From NCBI RefSeq assembly GCF_019599145.1, contig NZ_CP080647.1:5890001-5954000 (forward strand): DNA of 64,000 nt, written 5' to 3'. Positions 42,499 to 51,173 of the stretch are shown in pieces. Position 1 is the stretch's first letter. Every line of letters begins with the position of its first letter. The notes under the pieces are model-generated. The model was not told where the DNA came from and ran no database searches. It saw only the letters and a program-made list of their open reading frames with translations. Both the position numbers and the translations under genes were made by a program. Source of the stretch: Streptomyces akebiae (GTDB lineage: Bacteria; Actinomycetota; Actinomycetes; Streptomycetales; Streptomycetaceae).

Positions 42499-42592
42499 AG
42501 GTAGCTCCAGTATTCTTCGTAATCGGCTCATATGAGAACGAATTCATCGGAGCCACAGATTCCGTACAAAGGCGCCGGATATGGTTCCGCCC

Positions 42593-43495
42593 ATGAGTGA
42601 GGCGAACCCCAGGATCAGCAAGGCTGTCATTCCCGCCGCGGGTCTGGGAACCCGGTTCCTGCCGGCCACCAAGGCGACTCCCAAGGAGATGCTGCCGGTG
42701 GTCGACAAGCCGGCGATCCAGTACGTGGTGGAGGAGGCCGCGTCGGCCGGTCTCGACGACGTCCTGATGATCACCGGCCGGAACAAGCGCCCCCTTGAGG
42801 ACCACTTCGACCGCAACTACGAACTGGAGTCGGCCCTCCAGAAGAAGGGCGACGCCCACCGGCTCGCCAAGGTCCAGGAGTCCAGCGACCTCGCGACCAT
42901 GCACTACGTCCGCCAGGGCGACCCCAAAGGCCTCGGTCACGCGGTGCTGTGCGCCGCCCCGCACGTGGGCGACGAACCCTTCGCGGTCCTCCTCGGCGAC
43001 GACCTGATCGACCCCCGCGACCCGCTCCTGCAGCGCATGGTCGAGGTCCAGGAACAGAACGGCGGCAGCGTCATCGCCCTCATGGAGGTCGCGCCGGAGC
43101 AGATCCACCTCTACGGCTGCGCGGCCGTCGACGCCACCGAGGACGGCGACGTCGTCAAGGTCACGGGCATGGTCGAGAAGCCGGACCCGGCCGACGCCCC
43201 GTCGAACTACGCGGTCATCGGCCGCTACGTCCTCGCCCCGCAGATCTTCGACGTCCTGCGCCGGACCGAGCCGGGCCGCGGCGGCGAGATCCAGCTCACC
43301 GACGCCCTCCAGCAGCTCGCCGCGGACGAGAAGGTCGGCGGCCCCGTGCACGGCGTCGTCTTCAAGGGCCGGCGCTATGACACCGGAGACCGTGGCGACT
43401 ACCTGCGTGCCATTGTCAGACTCGCGTGCGAACGTGAAGACCTGGGCCCGGACTTCCGGACCTGGCTTCGCAGTTACGTAGCCGAGGAGATGTAG
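42593..43495 (+). CDS. galU: UTP-glucose-1-phosphate uridylyltransferase
   Basis: 300 residues from the ATG at 42593; an ATG at 42581 is also possible and neither has a clear ribosome site. The nucleotidyltransferase signature AVIPAAGLGTRFLPATKATP is followed by KEMLPVVDKPAIQYVVEEA, VLLGDDLI, and MVEKPDPADAPSNYAVIGRY. It makes UDP-glucose for cell-wall glycans, trehalose and glycogen. It leads an apparent operon with moeA (5-bp gap), moaC and mog. A palindrome, CTCATATGAG (42527-42536), lies in the shared promoter region. Confidence 0.96.
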   Translation: MSEANPRISKAVIPAAGLGTRFLPATKATPKEMLPVVDKPAIQYVVEEAASAGLDDVLMITGRNKRPLEDHFDRNYELESALQKKGDAHRLAKVQESSDLATMHYVRQGDPKGLGHAVLCAAPHVGDEPFAVLLGDDLIDPRDPLLQRMVEVQEQNGGSVIALMEVAPEQIHLYGCAAVDATEDGDVVKVTGMVEKPDPADAPSNYAVIGRYVLAPQIFDVLRRTEPGRGGEIQLTDALQQLAADEKVGGPVHGVVFKGRRYDTGDRGDYLRAIVRLACEREDLGPDFRTWLRSYVAEEM

Positions 43496-43500
43496 CCACA

Positions 43501-44823
43501 TTGAGCACCGCCGCGACCCGCACCACCGGCCGGGACCACCTCTGGTCGGTGACCGAGCACCTGGAGGACATCCTCGCCACCGTCCACCCCCTGGAGCCCA
43601 TCGAACTGCAACTCCTCGACGCCCAGGGCTGCGTCCTGGTCGAGGACGTCACGGTGCCGGTGTCACTGCCGCCGTTCGACAACAGCTCCATGGACGGGTA
43701 CGCGGTGCGGGTCGCGGACGTCGCGGGCGCGAGCGAGGAGTTCCCCGCCGTGCTCACGGTGATCGGCGACGTCGCGGCGGGCCAGAGCGAACAGCCGCAG
43801 GTGGGCCCCGGCGAGGCCGCCCGCATCATGACCGGCGCCCCCCTGCCGCCCGGCGCGGAGGCGGTCGTCCCGGTGGAGTGGACCGACGGCGGCCTCGGCG
43901 AGGGACCCGTCTCCGGGATGCGCGCCCGCAGCGCGAGCCCCGAGGGCGCCACCGGCCAGGTCGCCGTGCACCGCGCCGCCGAGGCACGCGCGCACGTGCG
44001 CGCGGAGGGCAGCGACGTCAGGGCCGGCGAACGCGCCCTGGCGGCCGGCACCATCCTCGGCCCGCCCCAGCTCGGCCTGCTCGCCGCCATCGGCCGCGCC
44101 TCGGTACGCGTACGCCCGCGCCCGCGAGTGGTGGTGCTCTCCACCGGCAGTGAACTGATCCCGCCGGGCGACACCCTGGCCGCCGGCCAGATCTACGACT
44201 CCAACAGCTTCGCCCTCACCGCCGCCGCCCGGGACGCGGGTGCCATCGCCTACCGCGTCGGGGCCGTCGCCGACGACGCCGAGACCCTCCGCTCCACCAT
44301 CGAGGACCAGCTCGTCCGCGCCGACCTGGTGGTCACCACCGGCGGGGTCAGCGTGGGCGCGTACGACGTCGTCAAGGAAGCCCTGGAGTCCGTCGGCGAC
44401 GAGGACGAGGAAGGCGCCGGCATCGACTTCCGCAAGCTCGCCATGCAGCCCGGCAAGCCCCAGGGCTTCGGCACCATCGGCCCCGACCACACCCCGCTCC
44501 TCGCGCTCCCCGGCAACCCGGTGTCGTCGTACGTCTCCTTCGAACTCTTCGTCCGGCCCGCCATCCGCACCCTGATGGGCCTCGACGACGTCCACCGTCC
44601 GACGACCACGGCGACCCTGCGGGCCCCCAAGGCGCTGACCTCGCCCGCGGCCCGTCGGCAGTACCTCCGCGGCACGTACGCCGACGGCGAGGTCACCCCC
44701 GTGGGAGGTGCCGGATCGCACCTCGTCGCCGCCCTCGCGCACGCGGACGCGCTCATCGTGATCCCCGAGGACACCGAGTCGGTCGAGCCCGGTACGGAGG
44801 TGGAGGTCGTCCTGCTCGGCTGA
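43501..44823 (+). CDS. moeA: molybdopterin molybdotransferase / gephyrin-like Glp
   Basis: 440 residues from the TTG at 43501, with GAGGAG of the galU end as ribosome site. MoeA domains: PPFDNSSMDGYAVR, GEAARIMTGAPLPPGAEAVV, VVVLSTGSELIPPGD and TTGGVSVGAYDVVKEAL (MoCF-binding domain), then LPGNPVSSYVSFELFVRP. It may insert Mo into molybdopterin. The Corynebacterium homologue Glp moonlights in cell division, binding FtsZ and the membrane protein GlpR, whose homologue sits at 46851. Which role dominates here is not known from sequence. Confidence 0.93.
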   Translation: MSTAATRTTGRDHLWSVTEHLEDILATVHPLEPIELQLLDAQGCVLVEDVTVPVSLPPFDNSSMDGYAVRVADVAGASEEFPAVLTVIGDVAAGQSEQPQVGPGEAARIMTGAPLPPGAEAVVPVEWTDGGLGEGPVSGMRARSASPEGATGQVAVHRAAEARAHVRAEGSDVRAGERALAAGTILGPPQLGLLAAIGRASVRVRPRPRVVVLSTGSELIPPGDTLAAGQIYDSNSFALTAAARDAGAIAYRVGAVADDAETLRSTIEDQLVRADLVVTTGGVSVGAYDVVKEALESVGDEDEEGAGIDFRKLAMQPGKPQGFGTIGPDHTPLLALPGNPVSSYVSFELFVRPAIRTLMGLDDVHRPTTTATLRAPKALTSPAARRQYLRGTYADGEVTPVGGAGSHLVAALAHADALIVIPEDTESVEPGTEVEVVLLG

Positions 44824-44907
44824 ACCGTCGAGGGTGGCGTACCGTGTCGCGCACAACAGGCCGCGCGCCGCACCGCGACGGGCCCCGACCGGGAGCGCCA
44901 CACCACC

Positions 44908-45390
44908 ATGAGTACGCCGCAGGACCGACTGACCCACATCGACGAGGCGGGCGCCGCTCGCATGGTCGACGTCTCCGGGAAGGACGTGACCGCGCGCACC
45001 GCCCGCGCCAGCGGCCGGGTCCTGGTCTCCCCGAAGGTGGTCGAACTGCTGCGCGGCGAGGGGGTGCCCAAGGGCGACGCCCTCGCCACCGCGCGCATCG
45101 CCGGGATCATGGGCGCCAAACGCACCCCCGACCTGATCCCGCTCTGCCACCCGCTCGCGGTCTCGGGCGTCAAGGTCGACCTGGCGGTCGCGGACGACGC
45201 CGTCGAGATCCTCGCGACCGTGAAGACCACCGACCGCACGGGCGTAGAGATGGAAGCCCTCACGGCGGTCTCCGTCGCCGCGCTCACCGTGATCGACATG
45301 GTGAAGGCGGTCGACAAGGGCGCGGTCATCACGGACGTCCGCGTCGAGGAGAAGACGGGCGGCAAGTCGGGCGACTGGAGCCGGGCATGA
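44908..45390 (+). CDS. moaC: cyclic pyranopterin monophosphate synthase
   Basis: 160 residues. The conserved active-site stretches are visible: [40 protein letters not shown] motif ending LCHPLAVSG, and [20 protein letters not shown], with [10 protein letters not shown]. It catalyses the second half of the first step of molybdenum-cofactor synthesis. The stop overlaps the start of mog (ATGA), so the two are coupled. Confidence 0.97.
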   Translation: MSTPQDRLTHIDEAGAARMVDVSGKDVTARTARASGRVLVSPKVVELLRGEGVPKGDALATARIAGIMGAKRTPDLIPLCHPLAVSGVKVDLAVADDAVEILATVKTTDRTGVEMEALTAVSVAALTVIDMVKAVDKGAVITDVRVEEKTGGKSGDWSRA

Positions 45391-45968
45391 CGGCCCCGGC
45401 GGAACCACCGCTCGGGGGCGCCCTCACCGCGCCGTACGCCGCCCTGGTCGTGACCGCCTCCAACCGCGCCGCCGCCGGAATCTACGAGGACCGGGGCGGG
45501 CCCCTGATCGCCGAGGGACTCAGGGGGTTCGGCTTCGCCGTCGACGGCCCCCAGGTCGTGCCCGACGGCGACCCCGTGGAGGCCGCGCTGAGGGCGGGCG
45601 TCGACGCCGGGTACGACGTGATCGTGACGACCGGCGGAACCGGCATCTCGCCCACCGACCGCACCCCGGAGGCCACCCGCGCGGTCCTCGACCACGAGGT
45701 CCCCGGCATCCCCGAGGCGATCAGGGCGTACGGTCGGCAGAAGGTGCCCACGGCCGTGCTCTCCCGGGGCCTCGCCGGAGTCGCGCGCGGCACCCTGATC
45801 GTCAACCTGCCGGGCTCGACCGGCGGCGTACGGGACGGCCTGGCCGTCCTGGAACCCCTGCTGACCCACGCCGTCGACCAGATCCGCGGCGGGGACCACC
45901 AGAGGCCGGCCCCCGGCGGCTCACCGGCCGAGGAGGACCCCTCCAGACCCCGTGGGGGTGCGAGCTGA
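45387..45968 (+). CDS. mog: MogA/MoaB-type molybdenum cofactor protein
   Basis: 193 residues from the ATG at 45387, overlapping moaC by 4 bp. The MoCF-biosynthesis fold shows in [40 protein letters not shown] and [14 protein letters not shown]. It adenylylates molybdopterin before Mo insertion. The C-terminal 25 residues are Pro/Gly-rich and non-conserved. The frame ends 17 bp before the acetyltransferase start. Confidence 0.95.
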   Translation: MTAPAEPPLGGALTAPYAALVVTASNRAAAGIYEDRGGPLIAEGLRGFGFAVDGPQVVPDGDPVEAALRAGVDAGYDVIVTTGGTGISPTDRTPEATRAVLDHEVPGIPEAIRAYGRQKVPTAVLSRGLAGVARGTLIVNLPGSTGGVRDGLAVLEPLLTHAVDQIRGGDHQRPAPGGSPAEEDPSRPRGGAS

Positions 45969-45985
45969 ACAGCCCATCCTGGCCC

Positions 45986-46627
45986 GTGGCGCTGGTGGAC
46001 GGCGAGGTCGTCCTCCGGCCCATAAGGATGCGCGACCAGCGGGCCTGGCGCGAGGTCAACCGGCGCAACCGGGACTGGCTGCGGCCCTGGGAGGCGACCA
46101 TTCCGCCCCCCACGCCCAGCGGCCCCATCGCGCACCGCCCGACGTACCGTCAGATGGTCCGCCATCTGCGGGCGGAGGCGAACGCGGGCCGGATGCTGCC
46201 GTTCGTGATCGAGTACCAGGGGCGACTGGTCGGGCAGTTGACGGTCGCCGGGATCACCTGGGGCTCCATGTGCTCCGGCCACGTCGGCTACTGGGTGGAC
46301 GAGTCGGTGGCCGGCCGGGGTGTGATGCCGACAGCGGTCGCGCTCGTCGTCGACCACTGCTTCCGGACCGTCGGACTGCACCGCATCGAGGTCTGTATTC
46401 GCCCCGAGAATCGGCCCAGCCGACGGGTCGTGGAGAAACTCGGATTCCGCGAGGAAGGCCTTCGTCCACGATATCTTCACATCGACGGCGCCTGGCGCGA
46501 CCATCTCGTCTTCGCGCTCACCGCCGAAGAGGTGCCCGAGGGGCTGCTCGGTCGCTGGCAGCGGGAACGGGCGCGGAACGCGCGGAACGCGGGTTCCGAC
46601 GCCGGCAAGCCCGGCCAGCCGCAATAA
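45986..46627 (+). CDS. rimJ: RimJ-type GNAT acetyltransferase
   Basis: 213 residues from the GTG at 45986; a CTG at about 45965 overlapping the mog stop would add 7 residues. RimJ/RimL features: VVLRPIRMRDQRAW, LRPWEATIPPP, QLTVAGITWGSMCSGHVGYW, GRGVMPTAVALVVDHCF and RIEVCIRPENRPSRRVVEKLGF. It probably acetylates a protein N-terminus. The order moeA...rimJ...membrane protein matches M. tuberculosis Rv0994-Rv0996 as I recall. Confidence 0.92.
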   Translation: MALVDGEVVLRPIRMRDQRAWREVNRRNRDWLRPWEATIPPPTPSGPIAHRPTYRQMVRHLRAEANAGRMLPFVIEYQGRLVGQLTVAGITWGSMCSGHVGYWVDESVAGRGVMPTAVALVVDHCFRTVGLHRIEVCIRPENRPSRRVVEKLGFREEGLRPRYLHIDGAWRDHLVFALTAEEVPEGLLGRWQRERARNARNAGSDAGKPGQPQ

Positions 46628-46850
46628 ATGAAATACGTGTTCGAAGAAAATTGCACGGACGGCGACCGGGTGAACGATCGGTTGAACGAGTCGGTACGTT
46701 CTCGGCATGTTCTCAGCACGTTAATTTCGCGCTCTCGGTGGCCTGCTGATCGGATCGGTCACAAAAAAAGCTCGAAATATCAGCCAGATCGTGCGACACA
46801 CCGGCTCAATTGGCGGATGGCCTCACGCAAACCCCTCTACCGTGTGAGTC
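46628..46850 (+). promoter_or_regulatory. AT-rich spacer and promoter region of sepX/glpR
   Basis: The most AT-rich stretch in this part of the window, with an A7 run near 46765. TACCGT (46839-46844) sits 6 bases before the GTG at 46851, and there is no ribosome site, so a leaderless transcript is plausible. Confidence 0.55.
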
Positions 46851-48203
46851 GTGAGCAGCAGCGGCCTCATCTACGCAGTCATCGTCGGGGCCTGGGCCGC
46901 CTACTTGGTGCCGATGTGGCTCCGTAGGCAGGACGAGCTGAACGAAGCCCGTCCGACGGAACGCTTCAGCACCGCCATCCGGCTGCTTTCCGGCCGGGCG
47001 GGGATGGAGCGCCGATACGCCAAGGACCTGCGGGCGCGCTCCACCGAAGAGGGGGAGCCCAGCGCCGAACCGGACGGCGTCACCGACTCGGTGGACGTCC
47101 GGGCCTTCGCCGTGCCCCCGCACCGGGAGCACACGAAGGCACAACTGCCGGTGGAACGGGGTGAGTCACCGCAGCAGGGCCAGCAGCAGGGCCAGCAGCT
47201 GCGGCAGCCGGGGAAACCGGCGACGCAGGCCCCCGCACCGGCGCAGGCGAAGCCGGTGCCCCAGCAGAGCGGCGCGCCGGCGGCCAAGCAGGGGACCCCC
47301 AAGCAGGGGGCGGCCCAAGTGCCCGCTCCCGCGCGGACGAAGCGGCCGGGCAAGCAGACGGCGGGCGCACGCAGGGACGACACGGCGGAGGCCAAGGCGC
47401 GGGCCCAGCGCTCGAAGGTGCTCGCGCGCCGACGGCGTACGACCGTGATGCTCTTCCTCGCCTTCACGCTCGGCGCGGTCGTCGCGGCGGTCGGCGGACT
47501 CGCCTTCCTGTGGGCGCCGGCCGTACCGGCGGTGCTCCTGAGCACCTACATCGCGCACCTGCGCCGCCAGGAGCGGAAGCGGTTCGCGTACACCATGGAC
47601 CGGCGGCAGGCCGAGGCGGCGGCGCAGCGACTGCGGGAGCGGCAGCCCCAGCGGCGGCGCCCCGCGCCGGACCCGGTGGACACCGACGAGCCGGAGGACG
47701 GACCCGAGAGCGAGGAGACCAGGGCCGACCTGACCGCGCTCGCGGCCGACCGCCGGGCCCTCGTCGAGCAGACCGACCACGCCGAGTGGGTCGACCAGCA
47801 GCGTGAGCGTCAGCGGCGGCCCGGCCAGGGCGACAGCTGGGACCCCGTCCCGGTGCCGCTCCCGACGTACGTCACCGCGCCGGTCGCGCCCCGGGCCACG
47901 TCCGGGGTCGACCTCGGCGCCCCGGACGCGTGGAGTTCCGCGCGCTCCAGCGCCGCCGACCCGCACGGCTCGTCGGGCACCCCCGCGAACTCCCCGAGCG
48001 CCTCCGGGCGCGCGTCGGAGGGGGAGTGCGGCGGCGAGGAGGACGCGGACGACGCCGGCCCGGGGGAAGCGGCCGACGCACCCGACGGCGCCCGTTCCGA
48101 CGCCCGCCGGGCCGCGTCCGCGCGCCGCTCCCGGGAGCGGGGGCGTACGCCGCTCTTCGACCAGTACGAGGACGGCGACCGGCCGCGCGCGGCCAACGAG
48201 TGA
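46851..48203 (+). CDS. sepX: membrane divisome protein SepX / gephyrin-like receptor GlpR
   Basis: 450 residues from the GTG at 46851. TM1 at residues 6-23 (LIYAVIVGAWAAYLVPMW), then the conserved RRQDELNEARPTERFSTAIR, a Gln/Ala/Pro-rich segment (105-175), a basic stretch and two adjacent membrane segments (about 200-235), followed by a long acidic tail. This plan fits the actinobacterial protein called SepX in Streptomyces (septation, compartmentation) and GlpR in Corynebacterium (membrane receptor of Glp). It is near moeA/glp, as expected for partners. Assigned from memory of neighbourhood and architecture. Confidence 0.85.
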   Translation: MSSSGLIYAVIVGAWAAYLVPMWLRRQDELNEARPTERFSTAIRLLSGRAGMERRYAKDLRARSTEEGEPSAEPDGVTDSVDVRAFAVPPHREHTKAQLPVERGESPQQGQQQGQQLRQPGKPATQAPAPAQAKPVPQQSGAPAAKQGTPKQGAAQVPAPARTKRPGKQTAGARRDDTAEAKARAQRSKVLARRRRTTVMLFLAFTLGAVVAAVGGLAFLWAPAVPAVLLSTYIAHLRRQERKRFAYTMDRRQAEAAAQRLRERQPQRRRPAPDPVDTDEPEDGPESEETRADLTALAADRRALVEQTDHAEWVDQQRERQRRPGQGDSWDPVPVPLPTYVTAPVAPRATSGVDLGAPDAWSSARSSAADPHGSSGTPANSPSASGRASEGECGGEEDADDAGPGEAADAPDGARSDARRAASARRSRERGRTPLFDQYEDGDRPRAANE

Positions 48204-48361
48204 CCCTCGCCCTCCGGCTCCGCCCGCCCCGCTGACCAGCCACGAGCCGCCCGCGAGCCGCCCGCGAGCCGTCCGGGCGCCGGCCGCGGGCCGCTCTCCG
48301 GCCGCCCGGGAACGGATTTCCAAGCACCGCGATGGGGATGCTAGAGTTTCACTCGTTGCAA

Positions 48362-48435
48362 GGGCCTGTGGCGCAGTCCGGTAGCGCACCTCGTTCGCAT
48401 CGAGGGGGCCAGGGGTTCAAATCCCCTCAGGTCCA
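48362..48435 (+). tRNA. tRNA-Ala (anticodon CGC)
   Basis: 74 nt. Acceptor GGGCCTG/CAGGTCC (one G-U), D stem GCGC/GCGC, anticodon stem CCTCG/CGAGG with loop TTCGCAT (anticodon CGC, reading GCG), T stem AGGGG/CCCCT with TTCAAAT. CCA is not encoded. The downstream 3' end is not duplicated near the recombinase remnant. Confidence 0.95.
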
Positions 48436-48439
48436 CGCA

Positions 48440-48955
48440 TCACAGAGGCTCGTTCCCCGTCAGGGGAGCGGGCCTCTGGTCGTTTTCAGGGCCAAGTGGT
48501 GGGCCAGAGGGGTGGGTTGAAGCCCAGGCCTCCGTCAGCCCGGTGTTCGGGTCCGTGTTCGCGTCGGCCGTGTTCGCGTCGGCCGTGATCGCGTCGGCCG
48601 TGATCGCGTCGAAGTAGGGCCAGCCGTCCAGCTCGATCGTTCGGATGGTGGGGTGGAGGGCCAGGTTCGGGGCGGCGGCGTCCAGGAGGCGGCGGACCGT
48701 GCCGGGCTCGTGCAGGTTGAGGTAGGTGTGGTCCGACAGGCGGACCAGGGCGCCGGAGTCGAAGTAGCAGTTCGAGACCGCGCGGTTCTCCGCCGGGCTG
48801 AAGAGCAGGACCAGACGGCGTCCCCGGGGGCCGTCGGGGTAGAGCGACAGCTTCAGGTGACAGTGGTCGTAGGCGACTCGGGAGCGTTGACGGACGGTCC
48901 AGTGCCAGGTGGTGTCGCCCACGACGAGACGGCGCAGGCGGGTGTTCTTCTTCAC
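48440..48955 (-). CDS. hypothetical protein with C-terminal degenerate repeats
   Basis: 171 residues from the GTG at 48955; TACGGT six bases upstream suggests a leaderless start. The first 115 residues look folded (RRLVVGDTTWHWTVRQRSRV, RRLVLLFSPAENRAVSNCYF). The tail contains a five-residue repeat of the DAITA/DANTA type, from four copies of a 15-bp GGCCGTGATCGCGTC unit (about 48560-48612), then a Pro/Gly-rich end running to within 5 bp of the tRNA. No recognised family; coding potential is good in the first two-thirds. Confidence 0.75.
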   Translation of the reverse strand: MKKNTRLRRLVVGDTTWHWTVRQRSRVAYDHCHLKLSLYPDGPRGRRLVLLFSPAENRAVSNCYFDSGALVRLSDHTYLNLHEPGTVRRLLDAAAPNLALHPTIRTIELDGWPYFDAITADAITADANTADANTDPNTGLTEAWASTHPSGPPLGPENDQRPAPLTGNEPL

Positions 48956-49011
48956 AGGCACACCGTAGGGGCCCGACACCCCGGTGGGCACCGGGGTTTA
49001 CCGGCCCGGCG

Positions 49012-49503
49012 TCAGGGGTGGAGCGGCTTCGCGAAGCACAGGCTCAGTTCGTGGAAACGGTAGTAGCCGAACTTCGCGCAGGGCTCGTAGCCGCTGGAGG
49101 TGTACAAGGCCACGGCCTCGGGCTGCTTGGAGCCGGTTTCCAGGACCATGCGGGTGCGGCCGCCGGCCCGGGCGTCGGACTCCAGTTCACCGAGTATGCG
49201 GCGGGCCAGCCCCAGACCCCGGGCGCCGGGGGTGACGTACATCCGCTTGATCTCGGCGTCCCCGTCCTGGTACCCCTCGTCATTGGTGTCCTGGCTGCGC
49301 CAGCCGCCCGTGGCCAGGGGGCTTCCGTGCTGGTCGTAGGCGATCAGGTACAGCCCGGCCGGCGGGACGAAGTGGGCCGGGTCCATGGGGGTGGCGTCGC
49401 CGTCGTCGCCGTAGCGGACGCTGTACTCGGCCTGGACCTCGTCGTTCAGCTTGACGGCGTCGGGGTGGTCGAAGGGGACCCGGCGGATAATCATGTCAAG
49501 CAT
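49012..49503 (-). CDS. GNAT family acetyltransferase
   Basis: 163 residues from the ATG at 49503; 160 from the ATG at 49494. The acetyl-CoA loop RGLGLARRILGELESDARA is preceded by IKRMYVTPGA and followed by LETGSKQPEAVALYTSSGYE, the usual GNAT order. The substrate is unknown. It is divergent from xthA, with a perfect 12-bp palindrome (49515-49526) between them. Confidence 0.9.
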   Translation of the reverse strand: MLDMIIRRVPFDHPDAVKLNDEVQAEYSVRYGDDGDATPMDPAHFVPPAGLYLIAYDQHGSPLATGGWRSQDTNDEGYQDGDAEIKRMYVTPGARGLGLARRILGELESDARAGGRTRMVLETGSKQPEAVALYTSSGYEPCAKFGYYRFHELSLCFAKPLHP

Positions 49504-49514
49504 CGTACATCTAT

Positions 49515-49526
49515 GCATGCGCATGC
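49515..49526. promoter_or_regulatory. GCATGCGCATGC palindrome in a divergent promoter
   Basis: A perfect 12-bp palindrome 12 bp upstream of the GNAT start and 39 bp upstream of xthA. Candidate regulator site for one or both. Confidence 0.45.
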
Positions 49527-49564
49527 TCCAGGGTGCTCCGCAGCGCGACGGGTATCGTGCCCGG

Positions 49565-50368
49565 GTGCTGACTGTGACCTCTGTGAATGTGAACGGGCTG
49601 CGGGCCGCCGCGAAGAAGGGCTTCGTGGAGTGGCTCGCCGGGACCTCGGCGGACGTGCTGTGTCTGCAGGAGGTGCGGGCCGAGCCGGAACAGCTCCCCG
49701 CCGGGGTGCGGCAGCCCGAGGGGTGGCACGTCGTGCACGCGCCGGCCGCCGCCAAGGGGCGCGCGGGGGTCTCGCTCTACAGCCGCCGTGAGCCCGACCG
49801 GGTCCGGATCGGCTTCGGATCGGCCGAGTTCGACGGCAGCGGGCGGTACGTCGAGGTCGATCTGCCCGGTGTCACCGTGGCCAGCCTCTACCTTCCCTCC
49901 GGCGAGGTCGGGACCGAGCGGCAGGACGAGAAGGTCCGGTTCATGGACGAGTTCCTCGCCTATCTGAAGGAGCTGCGCGAGCGTGCCGCCGCCGACGGGC
50001 GCGAGGTGGTGGTCTGCGGCGACTGGAACATCGCCCACCAGCCCGCCGACCTCAAGAACTGGCGGGGGAACCAGAAGAACTCCGGGTTCCTGCCCGAGGA
50101 GCGGGCGTGGCTGGGGCGGGTCCTCGACGAGGCCGACGGGGGCTATGTCGACGTCGTGCGGGCGCTGCATCCCGATGTCGAGGGGCCGTACTCGTGGTGG
50201 TCGTACCGGGGGCGGGCCTTCGAGCGGGATACGGGTTGGAGGATCGACCTTGCCGTTGCGACCCCGGGGCTTGCGAGCAAGGCAGTGAAGGCGTTCGTGG
50301 AGCGGGCCGCGAGCCATGACGAGCGGTGGTCGGACCATGCTCCGGTGACGGTCGTCTTCGGCATGTGA
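49565..50368 (+). CDS. xthA: exodeoxyribonuclease III
   Basis: 267 residues from the GTG at 49565. Metal and catalytic motifs of ExoIII/APE: SVNVNGLRAA, CLQEVRAEPEQLP (Glu metal ligand), VCGDWNIAHQPADLKNW, FLPEERAWL, YSWWSYRGRAFERDTGWRID and SDHAPVTV (catalytic His). It repairs abasic sites and digests 3' ends. Length and order are normal. Confidence 0.95.
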   Translation: MLTVTSVNVNGLRAAAKKGFVEWLAGTSADVLCLQEVRAEPEQLPAGVRQPEGWHVVHAPAAAKGRAGVSLYSRREPDRVRIGFGSAEFDGSGRYVEVDLPGVTVASLYLPSGEVGTERQDEKVRFMDEFLAYLKELRERAAADGREVVVCGDWNIAHQPADLKNWRGNQKNSGFLPEERAWLGRVLDEADGGYVDVVRALHPDVEGPYSWWSYRGRAFERDTGWRIDLAVATPGLASKAVKAFVERAASHDERWSDHAPVTVVFGM

Positions 50369-50425
50369 CACGGAGCGTGGGGGCGGGCCGGCATGGGCAC
50401 GCCCCCACGCGCGTCGCAGGGCGGA

Positions 50426-50982
50426 TCAGAGACGCGTCCTGACCGTGAAGGTCAGCGGGAGGTGTCGGGTCCGGCCGGCCGCTCGGGCCCGCCGCCCGAC
50501 CGTCCCTTGGCGACGGTGACGCGAACTGCGTCGCTCAGGAGTCGCTCGCGTGTCACCTCGCCGTCCACGGCGAACGCCTCGGGACAGCGGCTGACGGTGT
50601 ACTCAGCGAGCCGGCTGGCACGCATGGCTGCGGGCGCGGGACACGTCGTGCCGCGAGCACTGGCGCGGCAGACGTAGTCGCCGTAGTCGTAGGCCTTCCG
50701 TGTGGCGAAGTACATGCGGCCACCACACCCGGCACAGTGTGCGGCCCCGATGGGCAGCGAAGTCTCCCGGCGTTTGGCGCGAGTACCGTTCGAGCGGGCG
50801 TTGAGGACATCCTGGAGGGCCTGGAACTCCTCTTCGGTGAGCACCGGAGGGGCGATCGGCACGGGTGCGCCGTTGGTGTCACGGACCGTCTGGCCTTTGT
50901 GCGCCCGGTGGCCCATCAGTGCCGGGGTGCGGAGGCTCGGCGCGTAGTTGGATGCAGGCGCGCTGCCTGTCCGGCGAGGTGG
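50426..50982 (-). pseudogene. decayed serine-recombinase (phage/ICE integrase) C-terminal fragment
   Basis: Only the C-terminal third of a large serine recombinase is left. It has the recombinase-domain segment RTPALMGHRAHKG, then EEEFQALQDVLNARSNGTR and the zinc-ribbon Cys residues in AHCAGCGGRMYFATRK and YVCRASARGTTC. No catalytic resolvase domain precedes it; an in-frame TGA is at 50983-50985. The usual ending RLTF... is frameshifted: DTSR is followed by TGA (50452-50454), while LTFTVRTRL continues in the next frame to 50426. A scar of an old integrative element. Confidence 0.85.
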
Positions 50983-50985
50983 TCA

Positions 50986-51173
50986 CTCTGGTCGGGTTGC
51001 TGAGACGCACGGCTCCAAGAGCTCGTGTCGCACAGTCGCCGGGGCCTTTTCGATCTCACTCTCGGATGTTGAACTCGTATCCTTGTGCGGTTAGGGGAAA
51101 GTGCCCCTGATGGGGTGCATATGTCTACGAGATGATGCCTTGGAAGGTGGGCGCATTCATGGCCCGCAGCCTC
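50986..51173. other. 188-bp spacer beside the recombinase remnant
   Basis: No gene. GGGG-AAAGTG-CCCC and GCCCC-TGAT-GGGG pairings near 51090-51115 could form small hairpins. No attachment-site duplication was identified. Confidence 0.4.

Noticed and set aside
42581..42592. ATG at 42581 as the galU start
   Set aside because: It adds only MVPP, and GalU proteins usually begin shortly before the KAVIPAAGLGT block; evidence between the two starts is weak, so 42593 was kept.
48362..50985. Attachment site at tRNA-Ala for the recombinase remnant
   Set aside because: I found no copy of the tRNA 3' end near the remnant, and large serine recombinases usually do not use tRNA genes.
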